DNA from: Corticibacter populi
GTDB taxonomy: Bacteria; Pseudomonadota; Gammaproteobacteria; Burkholderiales; Burkholderiaceae_C
Direction of reading: 5' to 3'
Length of the DNA stretch: 64,000 bases
Assembly (NCBI RefSeq): GCF_004217315.1
Contig: NZ_SGWR01000002.1
Coordinates: 1 to 64,000 of the forward strand
Made by a program: the position numbers and the translations under genes
In this document: positions 58,866-64,000 of the stretch, one piece after another
How the letters are laid out: each line of letters starts with the position of its first letter
How positions within the stretch are numbered: position 1 is the first letter of the stretch
Notes under the pieces: model-generated
Told to the model about the DNA's origin: nothing
Databases searched by the model: none
What the model saw: only the letters and a program-made list of their open reading frames with translations

Positions 58866-59711
58866 TCAGCCGGCGCCCCACTCCAGATAACGCAACTCCT
58901 CCTCGGTAAAGCCAGCGGCGCGCCGTGCCGCGATGTTCAGCGGCGCCTTCGGGCGCGGCGCCTCGTACTGTGCCACCAGTTGCGGGTACAGTGCCACCGG
59001 CTCCAGATCGCGCTGCTGGCAGAGCCAGCGGTACCAGTGGTTGCCGATCGCCACGTGCCCGACCTCCTCGCGCAGGATGATGTCCAGCACCGCGTTGACG
59101 GCATGGGCATCGGCCGTATCGACCTGGCGCAGCTTGCGCTGGATCAGCGGCGTGGCATCCAGCCCGCGCGCCTCCAGCGTGCGCGGCACCAGCGCCATGC
59201 GTGCGAGGATGTCGCCGCTGGTCTTCTCGCACATGCTCCACAGGCCCTGGTGCGCAGGGAAGTCGCCATAGTCATGGCCCATGGCCTGCAATTGCGCCGC
59301 CAGCAACTGGAAGTGGCGCGCCTCCTCGGCCGCCACTTTGAGCCAATCCTCGTAGTACGCGGGCGGCATGCCCGCGAAGCGCCAGACGGCATCGAGCGCG
59401 AGATTGATGGCATTGAATTCGATGTGCACGATGGCGTGTACCAGCACCGCGCGCCCGGCCAACGTGGCCGGCGAGCGCCGCGCCACGTCGGTGTGCGGCA
59501 GCAGTTGCAGGCCGGGCGGCATCCCCGGCTGCACCGGCCCGGCCGGCGCGATGGCCCGCTGCGGGTCGAGCGGCCACTGCGCCCGCTGCGCGTAAAGCTG
59601 CGATGCGGCATGCGCCTTGCCCGCCGCATCGCGCATTTGCAGAATCTCCAGCGCGCGGGCGCGCCACTCGCCGTCCATCATCTCGGTGCTCACATCGGTC
59701 ATGGGCGGCAT
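58866..59711 (-). CDS. DUF455 ferritin-like protein
   Basis: A 281-residue all-helical protein. LVHAIVHIEFNAINLALDAV and DWLKVAAEEARHFQLLAAQL give two metal E-x-x-H positions (H-x-E, E-E-x-x-H). ILREEVGHVAIGNHWYRWLC gives a third, as in a ferritin-like di-iron site. The family is DUF455, with remote similarity to tRNA hydroxylase MiaE. Start is MPPMTDVS (59711) or the ATG three codons later. Function unknown. It is convergent with mntR. Confidence 0.8.
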   Translation of the reverse strand: MPPMTDVSTEMMDGEWRARALEILQMRDAAGKAHAASQLYAQRAQWPLDPQRAIAPAGPVQPGMPPGLQLLPHTDVARRSPATLAGRAVLVHAIVHIEFNAINLALDAVWRFAGMPPAYYEDWLKVAAEEARHFQLLAAQLQAMGHDYGDFPAHQGLWSMCEKTSGDILARMALVPRTLEARGLDATPLIQRKLRQVDTADAHAVNAVLDIILREEVGHVAIGNHWYRWLCQQRDLEPVALYPQLVAQYEAPRPKAPLNIAARRAAGFTEEELRYLEWGAG

Positions 59712-59880
59712 TCTAGTGTCGCGGTACACATCAGATGTCGCAGGATGGGCGTCGCGATCGGATTGCGTCGCGACGCCAGGGTATGCAGACAGGCTGGCGC
59801 TTCCTTCATAATCGGAGCCGGTGCCCACGACGGCGCGCCAGCGCCAGCCCCCAAACAGCAGAACACCAAGGAGACGATCC

Positions 59881-60411
59881 ATGGCCCTTTACGCCCTCGA
59901 AGACATCCAGCCCCAGGTCGACCCCAGCGCCTGGGTCGCCGACAGCGCCGCCGTGATCGGCAAGGTCACCCTGGCAGTGGACACCAGCGTCTGGTTCGGT
60001 GCGGTCATCCGCGGCGACACGGAGGATATCCGCATCGGCGCCGGCAGCAACATTCAGGACGCCAGCGTACTGCATGCCGATTTCGGCAAGCCGCTGACCA
60101 TCGGCCGCGACGTGACCGTGGGCCATCAGGTGATGCTGCATGGCTGCACCATCGGCGACGAATCACTGATCGGCATCGGCGCGGTGATCCTCAATGGCGC
60201 GCGCATCGGCAGGAACTGCCTGGTCGGCGCCCGCGCGCTGGTCACCGAGAACAAGGAATTTCCCGATGGCAGCATGATCCTCGGCAGTCCCGCCAAGGTG
60301 GTGCGCGCGCTCAGCCCCGAGGAGATCGAAGGGCTGCGCCAAAGTGCCCGCCACTATGTCGAGAATGCGCGGCGCTTCGCCAAAGGGCTGCGCCCGTTGA
60401 AGCAGGGCTGA
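59881..60411 (+). CDS. Gamma carbonic anhydrase family protein
   Basis: A 176-residue left-handed beta-helix protein (YrdA/PaaY type). [40 protein letters not shown] and [19 protein letters not shown] are hexapeptide blocks. [19 protein letters not shown] carries the metal His residues (HAD...GH..MLHGC). A good RBS (AAGGAGACGATCC) precedes ATG 59881. Its TGA stop is followed by one end of the stop-codon element. Confidence 0.88.
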   Translation: MALYALEDIQPQVDPSAWVADSAAVIGKVTLAVDTSVWFGAVIRGDTEDIRIGAGSNIQDASVLHADFGKPLTIGRDVTVGHQVMLHGCTIGDESLIGIGAVILNGARIGRNCLVGARALVTENKEFPDGSMILGSPAKVVRALSPEEIEGLRQSARHYVENARRFAKGLRPLKQG

Positions 60412-60519
60412 GAACCTGTTCACGATCTGTCCATGGGCACGGGGCTCGCCATCTTGCAATCCAGGGCTGGCACCCCCATGTGGACAGGCATGCGCGTGAA
60501 ACATCTGCGGGGCACAATG
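60412..60519. repeat. Degenerate stop-codon element after the carbonic anhydrase gene
   Basis: TGA 60409-60411 is followed by GAACCTGTTCACGATCT, the complement of the GATCGTGAACAGG end seen in the rimO copy. CTGTCCA is later inverted as TGGACAG. No right TGA end is seen; the copy appears decayed. The 60412-60617 spacer otherwise contains the hslO leader. Confidence 0.5.
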
Positions 60520-60617
60520 CACACTGCGCACCGCCAAACAGACCACCTGCAGCCCGCCAGTCCCGCGCTGGCTGCCGGACCCTGTTCCTGACCCATCCGA
60601 ATCTGCGAAACCCCACC

Positions 60618-61610
60618 GTGTCCGAAATCCAAAAATTCCTGTTTGACGGCCTGCCAGTGCGAGGCGCCATCGTGCGCGTCGATCACGCCTGGCAGGAAGT
60701 GCTGCGCCGCCGCGCCGCCAACACCGAAACCGGCCCCTACCCGCCCGATGTCACTCGGCTGCTCGGCGAAATGGCCGCGGCCGGCCTGCTGCTGCAGTCG
60801 AACATCAATTTCGAGGGCGCGCTGGTGCTGCAGATCCAGGGGGATGGCCCGCTGCGTCTGGCCGTAGCCGAAGTGCAGTCGAACCTGGAGTTTCGCGTCA
60901 CCGCCAACCTCGACCCCAGCCAGCGTGAAGCGCTCGCCGAGGGCTGTGACCTGGCCACGCTGGTGAACCAGCACGGCCAGGGCCGCTGCGCCATCACGCT
61001 CGACGCCGATGACAAGCGGCCCGGTTACCGCCCCTACCAGGGCATCGTTTCGCTGTGCGACGAGCAGGGCGAAACCCTGCCGGACCTCGCCGCCATCCTG
61101 CAACAGTACATGCGCCAGTCCGAGCAGCTCGACACGGTCATCGTGCTGGCCGCCGATGCGCAGGTGGCCGCGGGCCTCCTGATCCAGCGCATTCCCGTCA
61201 AGGGCGAGGCCAACCTGGCCGGCCGCCAGCTCGATACCGAGGCGACCGACGCGCTCGGCCAGAACGAGGATTTCAACCGCATCGCCACATTGGCTGCCAG
61301 CCTGCGCCAGGACGAACTGCTCGGCCTCGACAGCGAAGCCATCCTGCACCGCCTCTTCTGGCAGGAACCGCTGATGCGCATCGGCACCAATGCGGCGGCG
61401 CCCGCCTTTGCCTGCCGCTGCAACCGCGAGCGCGTGGCCACGATGCTACGCACCCTGGGGGCCGAGGAGGTCGAAGGCATCGTCGCCGAACGCGGCCTGG
61501 TCGAGATCGGCTGTGACTTCTGCGGTCAGCAATACCGCTTCGACGCGGTGGATGTGGGCCGCCTCTTCAGCCCGCTGGCCTCGCCGCCGGGCAGCGAACA
61601 CCTGCAGTGA
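60618..61610 (+). CDS. hslO: Hsp33 redox-regulated chaperone
   Basis: A 330-residue chaperone that is activated by oxidation. SEIQKFLFDGLPVRGAIVRV, LLGEMAAAGLLLQSNINFEG, GQGRCAITLDADDKRPGYRP and YMRQSEQLDTVIVLAA are typical. The zinc-binding redox site is C-x-C (ACRCNRERV, about 265) and C-x-x-C (GCDFCGQQY, about 299). It starts with GTG 60618, the only start giving the family N-terminus. A 10-bp tandem copy spans its stop. Confidence 0.95.
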   Translation: MSEIQKFLFDGLPVRGAIVRVDHAWQEVLRRRAANTETGPYPPDVTRLLGEMAAAGLLLQSNINFEGALVLQIQGDGPLRLAVAEVQSNLEFRVTANLDPSQREALAEGCDLATLVNQHGQGRCAITLDADDKRPGYRPYQGIVSLCDEQGETLPDLAAILQQYMRQSEQLDTVIVLAADAQVAAGLLIQRIPVKGEANLAGRQLDTEATDALGQNEDFNRIATLAASLRQDELLGLDSEAILHRLFWQEPLMRIGTNAAAPAFACRCNRERVATMLRTLGAEEVEGIVAERGLVEIGCDFCGQQYRFDAVDVGRLFSPLASPPGSEHLQ

Positions 61611-61620
61611 CCTGCAGTGA
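61601..61620 (+). repeat. 10-bp tandem duplication at the hslO stop
   Basis: CCTGCAGTGA occurs twice in tandem (61601-61610 and 61611-61620). The first unit ends exactly at the hslO TGA stop. It parallels the 13-bp duplication at the lpdV stop. Confidence 0.8.
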
Positions 61621-61671
61621 ACGGCACAGGCGCGGCCTGGAAACCTCCTGGTCTGCTGGCCAGCGCCCTCA

Positions 61672-61681
61672 GAACCCGTTC
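61672..61681. repeat. Stop-codon element end overlapping the LysR stop
   Basis: GAACCCGTTC follows TCA 61669-61671; its last two bases begin the complement (TCA 61680-61682) of the LysR TGA. The sequence equals the TGAACGGGTTC-TGA right end of the copy at 11790-11972. The LysR frame may end inside a trimmed element. Confidence 0.5.
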
Positions 61682-62624
61682 ACACCGTCGCCTTGACGCT
61701 GCGCTGCAGCACGTCCAGCAACCACTGGATGGCGGCCGGGTGGCGGTTCTGCCGCAGCCATAGCATGGTCACGCTCACCGGTGCGAGCTGGATGGGCAGT
61801 TCGCGCATCACCAGATGATGCGCCAGTCCGCTGGGTGCCAGAAAGTGCCGGGGCAAGGCGGTCAGCAGTTGCGTTTGCGCAACAACTCGGGCAGCCGTCA
61901 GGTACTGGTTGACGGTCATCACAACCTGGCGGCGCAGGCCGCGCGCGGCCAGAGCCTCGTCGATGAAACCGTAGGGTCGGCCGGAAAAGCTCACCAGCAA
62001 GTGCCGGGCATCGCAGAAGCGCTCCAGCGTCAACGGTTGCTCGGCCAGTGGATGCTGCGCATTCATCACGCACACATATTCGCGCTGGTACAGCAGCCGC
62101 GCTTCGAAAGCCACACCGGCTTCGGCCTGGGCCCGCGCAGTCAGGTCCGCCAGCACTGCCGGGAAATAGCCCACCGCCACATCGATCTCGGCCGATTCCA
62201 GCATGCGGCGCGGGTCACGGGTCGTCAGCGGCATCACCTGCACACTCACGCGTGGGGCCTCTTTTTCCAGAATTTGCACCAAATGAGGGAGAAGCAAGGC
62301 CGCTGTGGCATCGATCATGCCCATGTGCACCGTCATGTCGGTGCGGGCCGGGTCAAAGCTTTCCGGCGATATGGCGTCGCGTAATTGCAACATCACATCG
62401 CGTACCGTGTCCCACAGCTCCACCGCACGCGCCGTCGGCTCCAGGCCCTGGCCGGAGCGCACCAGCAACTCATCCTCCAGAGCTTCACGCAGACGTCGCA
62501 GCGCATTGCTGACAGCAGGCTGCGTCAGGTTCAGGCGCTCAGCCGCCTTGGTGAGCGAGCGCTCCTGCATCACCACGTCAAAGACGCGCAGCAGGTTCAG
62601 ATCCAGCGAGCGGAAATTGGCCAT
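61680..62624 (-). CDS. LysR-family transcriptional regulator
   Basis: A 314-residue regulator. SLDLNLLRVFDVVMQERSLT, KAAERLNLTQPAVSNALRRL and RPTARAVEL-like wing in GLEPTARAVELWD give the N-terminal HTH (about 8-67). The periplasmic-binding-like effector domain covers about 95-300. This is the NodD/AmpR-like PbuE-type layout. A perfect 8-bp LysR dyad lies 17 bases upstream of its start. It faces the small membrane gene at 62783, its likely target. Confidence 0.88.
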   Translation of the reverse strand: MANFRSLDLNLLRVFDVVMQERSLTKAAERLNLTQPAVSNALRRLREALEDELLVRSGQGLEPTARAVELWDTVRDVMLQLRDAISPESFDPARTDMTVHMGMIDATAALLLPHLVQILEKEAPRVSVQVMPLTTRDPRRMLESAEIDVAVGYFPAVLADLTARAQAEAGVAFEARLLYQREYVCVMNAQHPLAEQPLTLERFCDARHLLVSFSGRPYGFIDEALAARGLRRQVVMTVNQYLTAARVVAQTQLLTALPRHFLAPSGLAHHLVMRELPIQLAPVSVTMLWLRQNRHPAAIQWLLDVLQRSVKATV

Positions 62625-62641
62625 GCGATCCTCCTCGCCAA

Positions 62642-62662
62642 AATATTCACATCATGAATATT
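62642..62662. promoter_or_regulatory. LysR-type binding dyad
   Basis: AATATTCA-CATCA-TGAATATT is a perfect 8-bp palindrome with 5 bases between arms. It contains ATTCA-N5-TGAAT, a T-N11-A LysR box. It lies 17 bases before the LysR start and 20 bases upstream of the -35 box of the facing gene. Confidence 0.65.
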
Positions 62663-62681
62663 GATGATTCAATAAATAAAC

Positions 62682-62710
62682 TTGAGCGGCACTGGGGCAA
62701 ACCCTAACAT
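62682..62710 (+). promoter_or_regulatory. Sigma70 promoter of the small membrane gene
   Basis: TTGAGC (62682-62687), a 17-base spacer and TAACAT (62705-62710). It points toward the gene at 62783. The LysR dyad lies just upstream, in an activator position. Confidence 0.5.
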
Positions 62711-62782
62711 TGCGTCATTCGATATTTTTCAAGGCGCCATCAGCGCCGAGCAACAGACAGACTCCCAAAAGGAACCTTCATC

Positions 62783-63169
62783 ATGACCGCCTTTGTACAC
62801 TCCGACGTCCATCAAGAACACGATGGCATGAACCGCATCCTCAACGGCATGGCCGACCTGGTCCGCCGCGCCCACGAATCGCGCCTGTTCTTCGCCGCGA
62901 TGATCGCTGGCGCCGTGGTTGCCACCGACTACCTGATCAGCCCCGCCGGCACCAGCCTGACAGCCTGGCTGCTGCTGTGGGCCGTGGCCTTCGGCATCGC
63001 CTCGCTGCTCAACCCGTCCCGTCAGGTGCATGCCCGCCGCGCCGGCCTGTTCGAACGCTGGATGCAAAGCCAGCGCGACGCCCGCGCCAACGAACAGATG
63101 TGGCAACTGGCCATGAGCGACCACCGCGTGATGGCAGATCTGGTGCGCAGCATGAACAACCAGCACTGA
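62783..63169 (+). CDS. Small two-pass membrane protein, function unknown
   Basis: A 128-residue protein not recognised. Residues 36-54 (FFAAMIAGAVVATDYLIS) and about 59-77 (LTAWLLLWAVAFGIASLL) are two membrane segments joined by a short loop. The 50-residue C-terminus is charged (RAGLFERWMQSQRDARANEQ) and probably helical. The RBS AAAAGGAACC, an upstream LysR dyad and promoter, and a strong terminator suggest a single-gene unit regulated by the divergent LysR. Confidence 0.75.
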   Translation: MTAFVHSDVHQEHDGMNRILNGMADLVRRAHESRLFFAAMIAGAVVATDYLISPAGTSLTAWLLLWAVAFGIASLLNPSRQVHARRAGLFERWMQSQRDARANEQMWQLAMSDHRVMADLVRSMNNQH

Positions 63170-63187
63170 TCCCCCCGGATCGGAAGG

Positions 63188-63220
63188 AACGGCAGGAAAA
63201 TCTTCCTGCCGTTTTTTTTT
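63188..63220 (+). terminator. Rho-independent terminator after the small membrane gene
   Basis: AACGGCAGGAA (63188-63198), loop AATC, TTCCTGCCGTT (63203-63213), then more T to 63220. The 11-bp stem is perfect and followed by a T-tract. Confidence 0.93.
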
Positions 63221-63300
63221 GTTTGTCAGTTGCCCACGCGCAACAGTCAAGAAAATAGTACTCCGCCGGTCGAAATCGCCCGGAACCCCGCGGCAATTTC

Positions 63301-64000
63301 TCAGGGGCGGCCAGCCGCCGCGCGCGCGCGCGCACGTTCCTCGGTGGTCTGCGCCACCTTGTCGCGCACATAGAGCGGTGCGATGTCCTGCGCCTCCTGG
63401 CTCCGGCCCTGCGCCATCAGGGCCGGAGCCAGGCGCAGCATGGCCTCGGCCGCAGGCAGGGCCGGCAGCCATGGCTGGCCGGTGAATGCCTCTGGATAGA
63501 CCTCGAAGGCATTTCCAGCCAGTGCATGACCGGGGGGCACCTGCAGTTGCGCGGGTGGCAGCACGGCAATCGCGGCCTCGCGCTGCCAGGTACCACCGTC
63601 AGGCGCCCCCTCATCGGGCTGCCAGCGGTAAGGTGCCGCATACACCTCCTGCATGCGTGCATCGAGCACCGCCATGACCTGCTCTGCGCCATACTGCCGG
63701 CGCGCCTGCTCGGCCACCGCCAGCAGGGACTCGACCGGCACGGCCGGCAGGCCGCTGCCCCAGGCCAGGCCCTGGGCCACCGCGCAACTGGTGCGCAAAC
63801 CGGTGAAGGAGCCCGGCCCGCAGCCATAGACGATGGCGTCGAGCGCCGTCAGCGCCAGTTGCGCCTGGCGCAGCAACTCGAGAATGGCTGGCAGGGCCTG
63901 CTGCGAGGACTGTGGCCCGCCCGCGCCTTCATACTGCCAGAGGCGCTCGCCGCTTTGCAGCGCAATCGACAGCCGTTCGGTGCTGGTATCCAGGGCAAGC
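63301..64000 (-). CDS. tsaB: tRNA threonylcarbamoyladenosine biosynthesis protein TsaB, N-terminus cut by window edge
   Basis: An incomplete gene running off the right edge: its start codon lies beyond 64000. The visible part begins LALDTSTERLSIALQSGERL, then GPQSSQQALPAILELLRQAQ, then the core GCGPGSFTGLRTSCAVAQGL (the ASKHA phosphate-1-like block). TsaB pairs with TsaD and TsaE to make t6A37 in tRNAs. The C-terminus is Ala/Arg-rich. It faces the small membrane gene. Confidence 0.92.
   Translation of the reverse strand, partial: LALDTSTERLSIALQSGERLWQYEGAGGPQSSQQALPAILELLRQAQLALTALDAIVYGCGPGSFTGLRTSCAVAQGLAWGSGLPAVPVESLLAVAEQARRQYGAEQVMAVLDARMQEVYAAPYRWQPDEGAPDGGTWQREAAIAVLPPAQLQVPPGHALAGNAFEVYPEAFTGQPWLPALPAAEAMLRLAPALMAQGRSQEAQDIAPLYVRDKVAQTTEERARARAAAGRP

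Overview
The window looks like a high-GC betaproteobacterial chromosome of the order Burkholderiales, most likely family Comamonadaceae. The basis is the str operon (rpsL-rpsG-fusA-tuf), the marR-nodT-emrA-emrB efflux layout, the dapA-bamC-MBL order, the ratA-rnfH pair, and strong GC codon bias throughout. No tRNA, rRNA, CRISPR array, integrase or complete insertion sequence was seen. All assignments come from reading motifs and layout; no database was searched.

Layout. 1-5.0 kb: tuf (cut by the window edge), fusA, rpsG and rpsL on the minus strand behind a clear sigma70 promoter, then rsmI and a divergent yraN-type gene. 5.0-13.6 kb: a purine (urate) degradation regulon with urate hydroxylase PuuD, hydroxyisourate hydrolase, a GntR/FCD regulator, allantoinase PuuE, a fused UraD-AllC protein, an M20 hydrolase and an NCS2 permease. 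A TGTATACA-type palindrome occurs in both key promoters. 13.8-21 kb: an ABC exporter and a MarR-controlled tripartite efflux operon. 21-34.6 kb: housekeeping genes rimO, ndh, murB, yajQ, plsY, glmU, bamC and dapA, plus a retropepsin-like protease, a degenerate HD-GYP protein and a 49-residue membrane peptide.

34.6-41.3 kb: an MFS transporter and the complete branched-chain 2-oxoacid dehydrogenase operon. 41.4-47.2 kb: a DUF2917-like gene, a MocR-type regulator, and a thiamine-salvage operon (TonB receptor, PnuC-type transporter, NadR-like kinase) behind a TPP riboswitch. 47.4-50.2 kb: creD overlapping a gene for a membrane-anchored family 3 glycosidase. 50.3-54.4 kb: rnfH, ratA, smpB, a helix-hairpin-helix gene, a YqiA-like esterase and gap. 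54.4-58.8 kb: a Mn/Fe ABC importer divergent from mntR, with two TAGC-N4-GCTA boxes between them. 58.9-64 kb: a ferritin-like DUF455 protein, gamma carbonic anhydrase, Hsp33, a LysR regulator facing a small membrane protein, and tsaB (cut by the edge).

The most unusual signal is not a gene. A family of short palindromic elements with ends GAACCTGTTC...GAACAGGTTC sits exactly at stop codons. Four full elements and one 10-bp relic are flanked on both sides by a 3-bp direct repeat identical to the host gene's stop codon (TGA or TAA). Several other genes carry only one end of the element directly after the stop. This looks like a non-autonomous mobile element that inserts at stop codons and regenerates them.
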